Origin: Isoetes taiwanensis
Taxonomy: Eukaryota; Streptophyta; Lycopodiopsida; Isoetales; Isoetaceae
DNA length: 64,000 nucleotides
NCBI GenBank assembly: GCA_021234155.1
Contig: JAJEKV010000014.1
Location: forward strand, 19,793,513 to 19,857,512
Direction of reading: 5' to 3'
How positions within the stretch are numbered: position 1 is the stretch's first letter; each line of letters opens with the position of its first letter. The notes beneath the pieces were generated by a model that was given only the letters and a program-made list of their open reading frames with translations, was not told the DNA's origin and did no database searches. Position numbers and translations under genes: made by a program. Positions 22,601-35,483 of the stretch are shown piece by piece.

Positions 22601-24640
22601 GTCGCCAAGCAACATAACCTGTCTAATCGTTAGGTTGCCCTATGTCATCATATAGATCGACATAGGGCTCCAATCTATCCACATCCGGAATGAGTGTTAT
22701 AAAAGCTGTTCTCTAAGATGTGGAAAGTAGCATGCCGCTATGAAGAGAATGTTACCATCGCCATGCTACATGCCGCACTCCACAAGTAGCGATTGTACCC
22801 GGCTCTGCTTTGTGCAAATGAGACCGAAAGTGCCCTGGTTGCACGATAGCAGCAAGCAACCCCACCATGCCCTCGCTTTGCGGCACTCATTGAACACCGA
22901 AATGCGATAGCCCGAGGTTCTAAGAAGCCTCAGGTTCCTCGTGATGTTCCCATGTTTCCATGAGGAAAATGAGATCCATATCCGTGTAATAGAGTTGAGA
23001 CTCTCGCCAAGGGGAAGCCCCGACAGCCCAAGATACCATCCCGAGGCACGCCTCCTATTTATTGGCATTTGGATGTAGACGCCGATGATCCGCTCCTACC
23101 GCAGGGGGAGCAAAGCAGCGGGCGCCCGAAAGCAAAGCCAGCTGCGTGAGCAACTGGAACAGGAGCAGGAGGTGCGAGGGGGGCCGGGTGGCGAGCGTGA
23201 GTGGCAGCAGCTTTGATGCATTGCATCGGCGGACCCCGCAGTAATCGCCTAAAATGCAAAGCTTGCCTCGACCAGGCCCGCAACACTGACGACGACGCTC
23301 GCTCGACTTGAGCCACCGGCACGGGCGGACTTCGCTGCATCGAGTAAGATCCTGGTCGACATACGTAGTAGTCCCCTTCAATTGCCTACTCGACGCCAGA
23401 TTGCCTCACGACTGCATGTTCCGCCACCATGAAGGTGACAACGCTACGGGCGATCACAGGCGCTGAGCCCCAAGCGCTTTGCTCAGAATAATGTGCATTG
23501 TAGTCCGAAATGCCATGCGAAATAAGATCTGATCCTCGATGTGCTTGGTGAGATCCTTCCCCGCCTCCTCCGAGTCCACGCCACCACATTATGACGCCGC
23601 CGCTCCCCCCTCCGCCCTCATCGAGTCGGGGCAACATTAGCTATCCCGCCAGTGATGCATGTTGTCCGATCAGCGCGGGTCGCTCACGTTAGGGCTGTGT
23701 GGTGTGAGAGATGGAGCGTGTGGTGTCTCTCCCGCTGCTACGACTTGTGGATGTGGGCATGTGTGCTTGTCCGCCCGCGGTTGTGGCCTCCGCCGCCGGA
23801 GCCTGAGCCTAGCTCCCGCTGGAAATCTCTCCGCTTGGCCAATTCATTCTGCAGATCGGGTCAGAATTGTTCATGGACCTCGCATGGAGGCCCCAGCCTT
23901 TGCCGAAGTAATGGTTGCTCTGAGCTCCCCAGATCTCCCCGATCTTGTGTCGCGAACCCTACTCAGAGTTCTTAGCTCACCGGGCCGGCTTGGCGGCTCG
24001 ACGTTTGTATTATGGTGGCAGACCCTCAGCTTCTGATTTGAGGCGGAGATAGTTGCCACCGTATCCCGCCAACACCCTCGCTTGTCCTGCGCCATAGTCT
24101 CTATGGTGGTGGTGAGGAGGGAATCCACGCGAGCTCGCAGTCAGCAAGGCCCCGCTTATCATGTTGCCTCTCAAAGTGTGCTGCTTGCCCGCCTTCTAAT
24201 CGGCCGATGCGGTCCCCATCTCTCGCACTGCCTTCCGCCACGCTAACCGCCTTTTGAGCATGTGCGACGCTGAAGATTGTATCTCCTCACGCCACCTCGG
24301 CAATCCGGCTCTCATGGTTCTCAATCGCTCTCCATTTGTTTCATGGCCCTCGTCATGATGTGTTCGCTTGAGCAGCCTTCATCCGGCCTCCCTGTCAATC
24401 TCATAGATTGGGCCTTTTGCTCGGCCTCCTCCTCATGCAGAGTTTCTCCCCTTTGTCCTTGTTATCCCATCGGCCTGCTTTTGTGACGGGTCCTCCCCCG
24501 TTCTCCTTGGTCACCGGGTCAATAATAAATAATGTCTCCCTCCAAATGGGGGTCCGGGCAAGGGGCTGGGGCTAAGTGGCGAGGTTATATGGTATGGAAG
24601 GGGGATTAGAGATTAAAGGGCTATCAAGATTGAGAAATGT
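19606..24640 (-). mobile_element. L1-type LINE, heavily miscalled copy (copy A)
   Basis: This is a full-length-looking LINE on the minus strand. Its 3' end carries a (TATTC)n tail (19606-19628), the 3' hairpin (19691-19757), reverse transcriptase segments and the ORF1 region (about 24590-23050). Reverse transcriptase marks include VPIYKARDPQCPTN and RHSTIDHIFTLR, with HADD at about 20970-20960. The frames are broken, mostly at places where copy B has CAG or CTG. Parts such as 20720-20990 are identical to copy B. Treat the breaks as unreliable. Confidence 0.85.
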
Positions 24641-24649
24641 TTAGAAAAT

Positions 24650-24720
24650 ATAACGACGCCCGCTGGTTAGCACCTAGGTTTGGGGGTTCAACCCTGCGGG
24701 TGGGTGGGGAGGGGGGATTC
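24650..24720 (+). mobile_element. tRNA-like SINE head (copy A)
   Basis: GCTGGTTAGCACCTAGG followed by GGTTTGGGGGTTCAACCCTG resembles a tRNA-derived SINE start (damaged A box, then B box GGTTCAACCC). A body follows with GGGCTTGGTTCAAGAAGC (about 24760). The A box lacks the usual TGGCTCAG core, a CAG site. Copy B: 49935-50010. Confidence 0.5.
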
Positions 24721-24849
24721 ACCCCGCCAGCTACCATTGGAATTCCCTTTTGGGATGGGCTTGGTTCAAGAAGCTTTTGAATAGGTTGATGGGATTGGAC
24801 ACAAGAAGTGCTGACTCACCCAGCTTAATTACACTTATTGGCCACCATG

Positions 24850-25350
24850 AGTCGCCTTGGAGAAGGTGGGCCAGAGAAGGTGGAGCCGGTGAGAGAGATG
24901 GCTGCGGTGGAGAAGGCCGCTGAGAGAGAGAAGGTGGAGAAAAGCAGAGAGAAAGCGGAGCTGTAGAGGGAGAAAAATCCCCAGATGGGCCAAAAGGAGA
25001 GAGAGGAAAATGGTAGAGAGAGAAAAGGGCCAGAGAGAAGAGTGGGAACGGTGGCCAGGAGAGAGAGTGGAAGTAGGAAACTCTAGAGAGAGGATAGAGA
25101 CCTAAATACCAGGAGGGAATATAGATGTTTCTAGCCAGGAATCTTACAAAACTCCAACAAATGGTGGCTAGCTTCCACCGAGCAAGGCCAGAGAGAAAGT
25201 AAAACCCTAGAGAAGGTGGGGAAGGCCAGGAGAGAGAAAGCAAGGAACCAGGAAGGCTAGAGAGAGAGTGGAGCAAGGTACCGAGAGAGAAAAGAGGGCG
25301 CTAGAGAGAGAGAGTGGAGCAAGGCCAGAGTAGAGGATAGAGACCAAATA
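24850..25350. repeat. Purine-strand minisatellite (copy A)
   Basis: The plus strand is dominated by AGAGAGAGAAAGTGGAGC and GGCCAGAGAGAA variants. It is less regular than copy B, where CCAG or CTG-rich units read as GCGCTAG. Confidence 0.7.
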
Positions 25351-25986
25351 CCAGGAATAGAGATGTTTCTATTGTGGAATCCCATAAACTCAATAACGCG
25401 TCTGCGGAACAAGAGCCCACCGTCGCGGGAGGTTATAATCGCGGATTGCCACCAACTACAATGGTGAAGAGGAAGTGGATCTTGATGGGCAACGCCATCG
25501 GGGTTCCATAGTGTGCTAGGCTTATACCGACATCGCGGGTGGTCGTTAGCAGGATCCGACACTTCGGTTGGGTAAAAGTAACCCCGAAGAACGGCCCTGG
25601 CTCGTGGGGAATCTCGACGGCGCATTTTGGGGGTTAAAGTTAAAACGACGGGTAAGAGATCCTCGGCCACCCATGGAACATTGTTCTCCTCGAAGGGACT
25701 TGTCCCTTTCTCCTTTACTCCGGATGGGGAAATGCAAATCTGTAGTAGTCTCATAGGTGATTCGAAGGAGGATTACGCTTACGGTTGCCAATCATGTCAT
25801 AGCATGTTCCAACTTATCCGCAGCGTGCAATACGAGGGGCGATATAGGACTACTCTAGCCATTGTCCCATATGGCAGCCAACCATCTATTGTTATCCGTA
25901 TATCCCCGATCGGCTGACCGACTCGAAACCGAACCCGTGGTAGAACTCTCATTCTCGGGATGCACTTTGTATGCTGGTATTAAGAT

Positions 25987-28170
25987 ATTCAAGAAGGAAT
26001 TCCAATGACATTAAGATTACCAGTACTACATTTGAATTGTTGAAACCACCATCATTTGTGAGAAGCAAATGAAGAAGCTTCTTCTTTGCCAATATCACAT
26101 GCACTTTGAATATGGCGTGCAAACACTCCAACAAAATCCGAGCAGGATCAAATATAAAGTGCGTAAAGAGATTGCAAGCGTACTTGTCTTTACGTTTGTG
26201 ATAGTAACTTTTGTGCGGTTGGGAATATGTTTATAAATCCACTAGTGATTTTGGAGGCAAATGATACGCCCTAAGGATGAAGATGAAGAGTAGCACAAAA
26301 ACATGGTAATAATACAGCGGTGGCTGCAGGACGTGGATGAAAAGGTACTCTTTTTAATAGTAAGATATTTGGAGACATTCTGTTGCGGTTGTTAAGATGA
26401 TTGGGTACAACATCTTACAAACAAATTTACGTGTCTTACAAGCGGGTTGCCAATATGTGTCAGAAGGAGAGTCACGTTACAAAGTGGAGTGGAAACTTGA
26501 TTTGAAAAAGGTAGTGTGTTATTTGGCATTTGTGCTTAAATGATTTTGTGCTTGTGATTGTTGTGCCAATAACGCAAACTCTGGTGATCTTGTTTTCAAA
26601 ACGGCCAGAGGTTGGTTATGAAGAGAGACCACCAAAGAAAAGTGGCGGGGAAAGAAAACCAGTAAAGGTAACTAGACTGCATACAGAAGAGCCTACTTAA
26701 TTCCAGCAACATGCTTGCGAAGGCCGCAGGTACAATTCATCCCACAATTATGTTACTGCTTGGCGGGTGGCTGTTCGAGGAAGTGCTTGGATACTTTTCA
26801 CGAGTCGCGGTTGTCTCGATTATTGATTTTGCTGAAAATTACGGTTTAAAATTGAGAAAAGAGGCACAATCTTGCCAGCACCACCGGTCGGTATCAATTT
26901 TGGTTCATATCCGCATATAGACATGCAACGGGGATGAGATAGAGATGGAAGCTAGGAAGCGAGAGAAAAAGGGAACTAGAGAAGGAAAAGCGGCAAAAGA
27001 ACAACTGTTGTGAGATCGTAGGCGGTAATGAGAGGAGAGAATCATAAAGGAAGTACATTTTTTATATTTGGATGTTAGGTGAGTTTGTACGCAGTACTTG
27101 AAAGTTCATGCGGTAACAGTACAGTATTTTGGTACAGCAAACATATATTTAGAGTGATAGTTACACATCACAGTTCAAAGAACAAACCTTTTGGTATTTA
27201 GGAAGGAACTATAATAATAGTGAAGGAATTGGTATAGAATGGAATTTTTGCCAGCTCTCTCATGGGAAAGGAGAACATGATGGACAAGTGCAATCCTAAA
27301 AGGATTTTGGCAAGGAAACAATTGAAGAGGTATGATTCATGGAAATTGGGCGTGCCAAAGAGCGTTGTGAATTTCATGGTGGTATATGATGAACAACCAC
27401 AGAGACCCAAATATAAGAAAGGTAAATTCAATCAGTACCATTGCATTCTTCTTTTTGAAATTTGACATTTTATTCTATATTGCGGGTTTTTTGGCATATT
27501 GAGCAGAAATGTGGGCAAATCCCGAAAAGGGGAATGGAGGTCACTTATTGGGAGCTCTAAAGCTTCATTCCATCAGACCATGTGACAAAACAAATCACGC
27601 AAAAGTTTGCCCACGGTGCCTCTCTTGTTTGTCCCTTTTGCTTTCATGGAAAATGGGATGATTGCATGAACAAAACTTCGATTGGGACTTGGTCCCCTAT
27701 GGCTTGAAGTTGAAGAAATCTACAGAAACAATGTCCGATATAGCGGTTCAAGATGAAGATGGGGATGAGGATGAAGAAAGGGATGAGGCTAATGAGGCTA
27801 ATGAGCCACATTTCTAGAAGTTGGAATAACTTTCTTTGTCATCTGAGATCGAAGGATAAAAGAAAGGAGTTGACTTTTTTTATGTTCGCCCAGTTAATGC
27901 GAGACTAAAAAATACATTTGTTAGATGCATATGAAGACTCATGGGGTTCTTTACATTTGGTGTGGGGAGAAGTCATAGTTTAGCCACTACTACAACCGAC
28001 AGATGCACTCACTTTGAGTTATTAGTGGACAAACCCAGGTTACTAGTGTGTCTGATCCTGTATTAGACAAGTGAAATTTGATATGGAGGTCTTGGCAACA
28101 ACAAAGTTTTAAGATGGTGAAGGGACATGCCAAAAAGTGATGGCATCCCTTACGTAGAGTGCTAACTGCT
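25987..28170 (+). pseudogene. transposon-derived ORF, copy B (5'-truncated by the duplication edge)
   Basis: This is the second copy of the transposon-like ORF. It begins at the duplication edge and so lacks the N-terminal part found at 121-446. The signatures IIDFAENYGLKLRKEAQS (about 26818-26872) and the QFK-like and WNFFASS/HGKGEHDG-like segments (about 27170-27290) survive, but the frame changes more often than in copy A. An acidic run is seen near 27750. It ends near the segment matching DMESLGNNKFKM of copy A, about 28080. Confidence 0.5.
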
Positions 28171-28859
28171 GGCATTTGTTTTTCACATGCAGCTTCGAGG
28201 CGTGGAAGCACATCATTCACATATAAAGTGGCTCATTCCCACATGTAAAATTGGGCGCTACATTTGTTTCTAACAAACTTTATTGTTTTCTAACAAACCT
28301 ATCAATGGAAGCTAACATTTTCTTTGTTGCCTGATAATATTTGTAGTCTGGCCGACTTTGATCAATGCTGCTTCGGCGGTGCTTTCATTTTTACGCTTTT
28401 ACGGCGGCGTGCTAATTGTTTTGGAGTTTGTGTAAGCATGCGTCCCGCGGTTTGGTCCTTGAAACAAATGGGTGGAAACTTTTACGCAAAGTGTTCAGTG
28501 GGAATTTGCTCAAGAGACAATGCACAAAGTAAATACTCTTAAACTTTTACATGTACATATGTTCAGATTGGCTTCTTATCTGAGGTTTGTTTGTTTAACC
28601 AATTAGGATTTGGACTTCATCTTTGAATCTGAGAAGACAACATAGGAAACCATTACATTCAAATATAAGCTAGGACAACAATTTTGCAAGTAGAAACTCT
28701 TCGCAAGTGGGGTAAAATTATATTCATTAGATACAAAATTATTTACAATATATGTACAAAAGCTGTACTGGCTTCCGGTTGGTGTGCTATTTACGAGTTA
28801 CATCTGAGGCTAAGTTACATAAATATTGGAGTCTATAGACTCTTATTCTCCTTTCTGTG

Positions 28860-30080
28860 AGAATTTACATTAACGCATCACTTGAAGTGCGGTATCGACA
28901 ATAAAGGTAGTATCTTGTGTTTTATCTTCTCTTGCGGGGCTCTTCATCTGTTCATTAAACAAAATCGTATTATTATTACACTGCGAGGTTGTTATTATTA
29001 TCTTCATGTACTTTATCTCCCTTTTTGTCGGTATGTTTATACTTATATCATCTATCAAACCTTGTAGCTTAGACATCTCCAACTTGTATACATTTCTATT
29101 TTCTCAAAACATGCTCCTTGTCAACATTTGCTTATACTGTTTCTATGTTGCTATCATTTTTATTATGAGATCACGTGATGGTTACCTCAATTGCTTCCTC
29201 GGGCCAAGCAACTTCTAGGTTCATCCAAACCAAGTAATTCAAATCAAACAACATACAAAAATGCAACTAAATGAATTGAAAGCAATGACATTACTGCAAT
29301 CACTTCAATAGCATAACAACACAACTAAATGAAATTAAACAACATGTAACAATTTCCTTCATGGCGGATGATGCTTTTGAGAATAGCCACTTTTCCACCT
29401 CGCTAGTTCACTTAGATGGTCAGGCCCAAACCTAAGTATGTCGATGTCCTCTTCTTGAACTTTATTTCAACATACTGCTCGTGCAACCACTTTTAAGGAT
29501 TCTTGGCATTGAGCCAAGTTTAGAAATCACGACTAAAGAAATTAAACCTTTGTCATTGATGTCATTATCAAATTTTTCAATTATAAAACAAGTGTCTTGT
29601 GGGGAAAAAGTCTTGTACAATGAGTCATCAACTAACACTACCTCCCTACATCCTCAAAGCCTCTTACCTTTTACAATTGGCTTCATAAACAGCGGCTTTG
29701 TTGATTTCACTGAAGCTGAGAAAGGCATCACCTCGCCTCTTTTCACGACCCCAAATGAACTTGAACTTCCTATATAAAGGAAGGTGGCACTATCACATTT
29801 AGGATTTCTATGATGTTGTGCTTCATCATCGCAAGACCATATAGCTACCTCAAATGCGGCAAAGCACCCTTCTAAAAAACTTTTATCGATTACAGTGCGC
29901 ACAACACCACTTTCCCCCGCATAATGCTTCCATTTCATTTGGATTTTTAATTGGTTCTTTTTGGAATGTGCTCTTGGAACTCCATTTAAGTCTAGGATGA
30001 CAAGTTTTTTTCTTTTAAAAGGTGCGCAGCATTCATAAAACAAAAACTCAAACATCAGCAATTCGACATCAAATAAAGCG
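28860..30080 (-). pseudogene. FCP1/NIF-like gene, copy B
   Basis: In copy B the first catalytic exon is one open frame of 135 residues (30061-29654). It holds KKLVILDLNG, FEVAIWS, the line FLYIGSSSSFGV and KPLFMKPIVK, followed in another frame by the DDS-motif segment. The C-terminal exon (29082-28870) reads EMSKLQGLIDDISINIPT and continues for about 70 residues. Comparing both copies shows that each keeps parts of the frame the other lost, which suggests one underlying intact or nearly intact gene. Confidence 0.6.
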
Positions 30081-30323
30081 GTCTATAAAACAAATTAGTT
30101 CACAACTTCCAAGGTGCGTCTTTCAACAAATGCTTACAAGTGTCATTTCCAAAGTTTTCAAAGTTTTTTGAGTTATCAAGAACTTTTCAGTGTTATTTCA
30201 AAGTTTTGAGAACTTCGGACAATGAACTGGACGGACGACGGGTTAACATTTTGTAAATAACATGCGAGGGATCACCTTTTGGGGTTGTGTTGGCATCTTC
30301 TTAGGGGGCCTACCTTCTTCTTC

Positions 30324-31990
30324 TTATCCCTTTGCGGGTGCTTGTACTTGTTCTTCTTCTTCTTCTACATTCTTCCCTTGCTCAGTGACCTTTGTTGCAA
30401 TGTAATTGACACCACCACCGACTTCTTTGTCGGATCTAGAACTACCATCAACCACGGGGCTTTCTCCTGCGGTTCTACTTCTCAACCTCGACTTTATGTT
30501 GCTCCTGTTGCTTGAAGTGATACGTTGGGGCTCTTCTTCTTCATCGGTCTTTGTCAACCACTGGTGCCGCGTGTGCTCTCTTTTTGGGCTTTTCTTACCA
30601 ATCGAATCCGGTAAGGAAACTGGTTAGAATAGACATGAAATAAAGTTTACAAAACAAACACATAAAACACCAAATGGTTTACCTTTCTTAATGCTTCAAG
30701 CTGGCACGTTATGCGGGACTTAGTGATGCCACGGCTTTACAACGGGTTTGGTGATGCCCGTACTTGCCTAGAGGAATTATAATGTCGGGGAACTAATGGA
30801 GCTTCGACAACAAATATTGGTGAAAAAAGTTATTTGTTTGTAGGGTAAAACAAAAAGCACTACCAATTACACGCTCAAAAACCTAGCTGATGGCTACCTG
30901 GGCTCTCCATCTTCGACTCCAACTTCTAAAACCAAGTTCCACAAACAAATCCACACAGACTTCCTTTAAGCACACAGGCATGCCTTCTTTTTCATTCTTA
31001 TGCAACATGCAACATGCCAGTGATAGGCATGTTCACATGCAACTTCATACTCAAAGTATATGTGTGGATTGAATACCAATCCATGCGGCATTATGAGTTC
31101 TCCATAAAACACGGCAATCTGCTCTTCATAGTCATGATGAAGTTAGGTAAAGTGTCTGGTGCATCAAGCGCCCTAAGCGACTTCTATGCGATTCTGCTTT
31201 TCTTGAGTCGAATTCTAAAGGGGCTTTTTTCTTTGCTTCTTCTCCCCTTTAGGTCTCTTTGCTTCGGCGCGCTTTGGACGGGCAGGCTTCCGGTTTGGGC
31301 AGTAACTCTCCCACTTGTTTTGTGTTTCCAAATCTGATCGGGTCAAATCTTCATGTTTTATGCGGCGTCATTGGCCGGATAGCTCGATAATAGTCTACTC
31401 ACCTCCTTCTTTGCTATATCAATCATTACTTGCTCCGTGCTAGGGGAGTTGTTGTCAACCTCAATCTTACTAATAATCTTAGCCAAATCGCGTTTGGGCA
31501 GTTATCCTTTCGTTTCCAACTTCTTTACTTCCCTCATCAATCAAAGAAATATTGAAACTACAATTGCAAAGCAGAAGAAAATTCATTTTAAACTGGCGAT
31601 TTCTTTTAATTCCATCAGGGTGTTCTTACACAAGAAAGGTAGGGTGTGCTGGCTTTGAAAGGATATGCGGTTTTCATTTTTTTTAGCATCTTCTTTCTTT
31701 TACATCCATATCATCCCTTGGTTTTCTCGACCAAAAGCGGTAACTTTTGTGTTGTATACATCCCAATTATCTTATGACCCTCCTCCAATCACTCACCCAC
31801 AAACCACAATGCTCCCAAGCAACCGCCAAAAAAGCAGAGTTTCTCAATTCGTTGTTTGGTGAAAATCTACTTAGGAATCGGGAACTTCGACAAGTCCTCA
31901 ATTATTTACTTGAATGATGCGGGCCAGAAATAAATTTTTATTTTACCTTTTTCTTTAAAGGATTGAATGGTTACTGTCCATACAGCGTGT
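30324..31990 (-). pseudogene. Possible N-terminal exons upstream of the FCP1-like gene (copy B)
   Basis: This is the copy B counterpart of 4860-6740. The Glu-rich frame DEEEEPQRITSS...EQGKNVEEEEEQ is open for 77 residues (30557-30324). The coiled-coil and DLVEFLYP segments (31990-31430) are scattered over frames by small indels. No domain is recognised. Confidence 0.3.
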
Positions 31991-32429
31991 TCCAATCTTC
32001 TTGATCAAGGTATCCACAAACCACTTGATTTTGAGGAATAATCCCTTCTCAGAATAGCCATAAAAGCGTTAGATTAACCAAGGAAACGGGTATGAGCGGG
32101 AAGGGAAAAAATCTAGGAGAACGAACCGAGTGGCAAAATAGAGGGTATAATGTGCGTGCAATGAGATCAATTTAACCGATTTATTTGTGAATGATTACGG
32201 GTCACGGCGATGGGATCATTGTTTTGTGGCGGAAGCGAGAAGGTCTGAAGAATAGGCTGCTTGGCGGTGCTTTAATCTGCTTCGCTTGTCGCGGCTTTTT
32301 TGTACCCCAATATCTAGCTTAGACCATTATATGTGATCTCATTTTGGCCGGTACTCCATCATTACGATAAAAGTTGGTAGCTTTTGATGCATCCATGAAG
32401 GCAAAATGTATATGTTATGACATTCTATA

Positions 32430-33075
32430 TTATCACTGCTCTACGGGGAAAAGTTTTGAAAAACATCGGATACTTTGCATACTTCCACATTTTGTATACA
32501 TGGTGGTAAGTGCACAAACCCACATCGTTAATGATTTCAAATCGATTTACCAATAATACCACAATAGATGGACTTTACACTTCTCGAAACTTCTGTTAAA
32601 GGCGGAGAGGCGGGGCTTTGAGGAAATTAAAAAAAACAACTTTATCTAGTTTTAGTCTTTCTTGTTGATTTAGCAAAAGCAGGTTGAAAACCACTCTCAT
32701 CGTCCATGGATGATAATTACGGTGTGGATTATGCTTGCCTTTGTGACAAACCTTTGATATGATCATAATTCCGTATCTGAAGCATAATAGCGATTATCCA
32801 CGAGAATAATTACAAAGACAATTTTACGGTTTTAATCCTTCCAATACGCATTCTATAAAATAATTGGCGTCTCTCTCATGGCGGTGTTCATACAACACGG
32901 CGTCTATGAAAACATGTTCCTAGTCTTAAGCCACATAGATCAAAGACTAAGCAGGCATCTTGTAGAGCCAGAGCATCGAGAGCTCGTAATAGAAAAGCAT
33001 AATGCGCGACATCATGTGAATGGATGCAAATATAAATAATGAGTTTGAACGACAAGATTGAGAGGGAGCTATGAC
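32430..33075 (-). pseudogene. PPR gene relic (copy B)
   Basis: This is the copy B counterpart of the PPR relic at 7003-7657, with the same order of segments and more small indels. No long frame survives; identity rests on collinearity with copy A. Confidence 0.6.
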
Positions 33076-33224
33076 AACCACAATCTAGGATGGCATGTTA
33101 TACATGAGATCATGTGTGAAGGTCATAAAATCCATAACAAAGCAAGACCACGAATTGTAGATCTATCTATGTCTTGGTACAACATAAAATGATTTCGACA
33201 TTATAAGAATTAAGCGCTATGACT

Positions 33225-34030
33225 CATTATTAAAAAATGTGATGAGGGCGTTTGCTTTAATCCACGGGTATGAAGGTTCCCCAAGGCAACGGTGGAGGCT
33301 TGAAATTATCTTGCCATAAATCCTTTGTAGAAACCGACATGTCGAGGATCTCTTTCTCCATTTTGTCCTTCCATTGTTCAACATGCATAATAGCTAAGAT
33401 CGAGGAGGAAGAATCACGATTGAATGTGCTAAAACAAAGGGAAAAACGAATTTACCTTAAACTTAAAAGCTTATTGTTACAGCAGTTCGTGCCCGTTAGC
33501 CATTTGGCGATGGGCGGAGATAAAGGGCGAGCGCCTCACAGTTGATTCACCTATAGCCCGGCAACAATTGCTTGGTAGCACTTTCGGCAAGAAAGTATCC
33601 CTACTCTCGCAGGATTGCCTAGGAAATCAGAACCTTGCCATAAAATAGATCATAGTTCATCACCTTTCTGGTAGCCAGTATGATCCTTTGGATATGATTG
33701 TCACGATTAAACCTCTGAGTGGCACACAAAATAGCTCCAACAAATTTGCATTTCAATGAGTCTACCGCTCAACTTTGGTGCGGGTGGATGCCTTTGAGCT
33801 CCACGGGCGGCGAGGGCCACAAAAAATCTTTATCCGCGTTTCTTTTATCTTTAGGGTTTAAGTTGCTCTTCACGGTAACTCTGGCACAAGGGGCATGCAC
33901 TGTGACTATTCTTTCCCAAAAAAGAGGCATGTTTACTCGAGGGCTTGGTCGCCATCTAGTGGAGTAGCAACTAAAGGGGCTTGAAATTCGATATCCAGGC
34001 ATACTCGGCGAGAAAAATCCATCCCTTTGA
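33225..34030 (-). pseudogene. Unidentified spliced gene fragments (copy B)
   Basis: This is the counterpart of 7790-8620. The frame 34002-33769 (77 residues) carries MPLFWERIVTVHAPCARV and NPKDKRNADKDFLWPS. The downstream EKEILDM..VSTKDLWQDNF segment lies at about 33380-33290. Product unknown. Confidence 0.3.
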
Positions 34031-34344
34031 GGGACCCATCTATCTTTGATTGCTTAATTTGCTTCTTGCTTTATTCTTTTCCTTTGTCGGGAGGAGGCTT
34101 CTCAATCAATGCGATGCCTTTTAAACCCCCCAAGCTCTTTGTTTGGAGCTTTGCGAGGCGTTAGAGATCGCCATGCAAACATGTCTAAAAAGCGGTCTCC
34201 CCGTTAAATAAGCGGAGTAGCGTTTGTTAAAGATAGATTTCTAGGAAAAAGCCATTTACAAAAACTTAGATAATTCAAAAACCAATTTTACTCTACATTT
34301 TGCCCGCAAATAGATATACATAATTGAAATCGCCATTTTGGAAC

Positions 34345-34510
34345 CGTTTTTTTTAATAATCTTATATATAGGAAGGATATAGGAAGGAAATAGGAAGGAT
34401 AATGGCTATGTAAGTTAAGGGTTGAAGGCCTTGAGGGGGTCGAACCACAGGTTACTCCAAGGCCCATTAAAGAAATATGTATACCTATGGTGCATGTTGC
34501 CTCTATCAAT
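34345..34510 (-). mobile_element. Probable tRNA-derived SINE (copy B)
   Basis: This is the collinear counterpart of 8935-9110. The B-box-like GGTTCGACCCC, the CTTCCTATAT repeats and the A-run at the 3' side are retained. Confidence 0.35.
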
Positions 34511-34631
34511 ACAGAATGCAAGCAATCATTAATAGATATATCTAAAGAAGGATTTTTTTTTTGTTTTAGAAACAAGACATGAGGAAAGCAACCACATTAT
34601 CTATAAAAATAAATAGACATATGTTTGCATG

Positions 34632-35483
34632 TTATTGGCGAAGTGGTACAAGACCAATGGAGCATACACCAAACTAAAACCTTCTCCCCATCGGCAAGTA
34701 CTTCAACCGGGGAAATTTTGGCAAGGAAGATGGCACCCGGGCGACAATGTGGTGAGGCTTAAATTATAGGCGAGGCAAGACATGTACAGAGACCTTTGAA
34801 TTTCATTCTAGGTATTGCGGCTCCTCATTTTAAGGAAAAAACTTCCTTCCTTTACTTTGCTACTGGACATTTTAATAAGCCCATGAAGCGCAAAATGTGC
34901 AAATCAAAATTACTTACCCGTCATTGACAAAGTTCCATACCACTTGTACTAGGGCTGACATTTTGGGCAGCTTTGAACATGGTGATAAGGCACAACTTGA
35001 TGGTTTATTATTTGATGAATATTCAGGATCAAAGCCAATGTAATGTCGGCCTTAAGCGTTCCCCCAACAAGAGCGAGCTCACGTTGTGCATCATAAAAAA
35101 AGACAAATCCATCTAGATTAAGCGGGTTAAAGACCCAGAAATTACAACCCTTAAGATCAAATGAACAGCGGGTTATAAGACTTGGCATGAAATACCTTAC
35201 GCTTTTGATTCTTTTACAAACTTATTTGGATCTTTCTTGTTGGATCTCTCATAGAAGTATAACATCCTTTAGTTGTCTAGGTGTTTCTTCTACCAAAGAC
35301 AAGGAAACATCGGTTTTAATCCTGGCAACCATCTACAAAATAAGGAAATAATGAAGGCGGGTCTCTAGCTGGTATATAAAATTGGAATCATGAAACCCTA
35401 GGAATACTCACATATCTATCATTTTCATGGGACTATCTAAGAAAAATCTTGGGGAAAACACAATTGTTGTTTGCAATAGTGAC
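34632..35483 (-). pseudogene. Cyclin T gene fragment (copy B)
   Basis: This is the counterpart of the cyclin T exons. The first exon (35483-35412) keeps the same TAG at the conserved Gln position and the same GTGAGT donor. The second and third exons are damaged by indels, although YDAQRELALVG and NIHQ are still readable at about 35095-35020. The shared TAG means the stop is either real or a shared basecalling error. Confidence 0.7.

Larger units (their letters stand above)
447..25974. repeat. 25.5-kb duplicated block, copy A
   Basis: This block is collinear with 25987-51401. Homology starts at the shared TTCAAGAAGGAATT and ends at the shared GATGCACTTTGTATGCT near 25958-25974; about 12 bases separate it from copy B. 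Runs of hundreds of bases are identical (for example 15690-16140 and 20720-20990), while other stretches differ every few bases. In 19800-20700 most differences sit at CAG or CTG sites that are intact in copy B, such as ACTGAGT against ACCGAAGT or GCTGGGCAG against GCCGGGCG. The left edge falls inside a transposon-derived ORF and the right edge inside an LTR-like sequence. It may be a true tandem duplication or a duplicated contig piece; the error pattern favours poor consensus in at least part of it. Confidence 0.9.
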
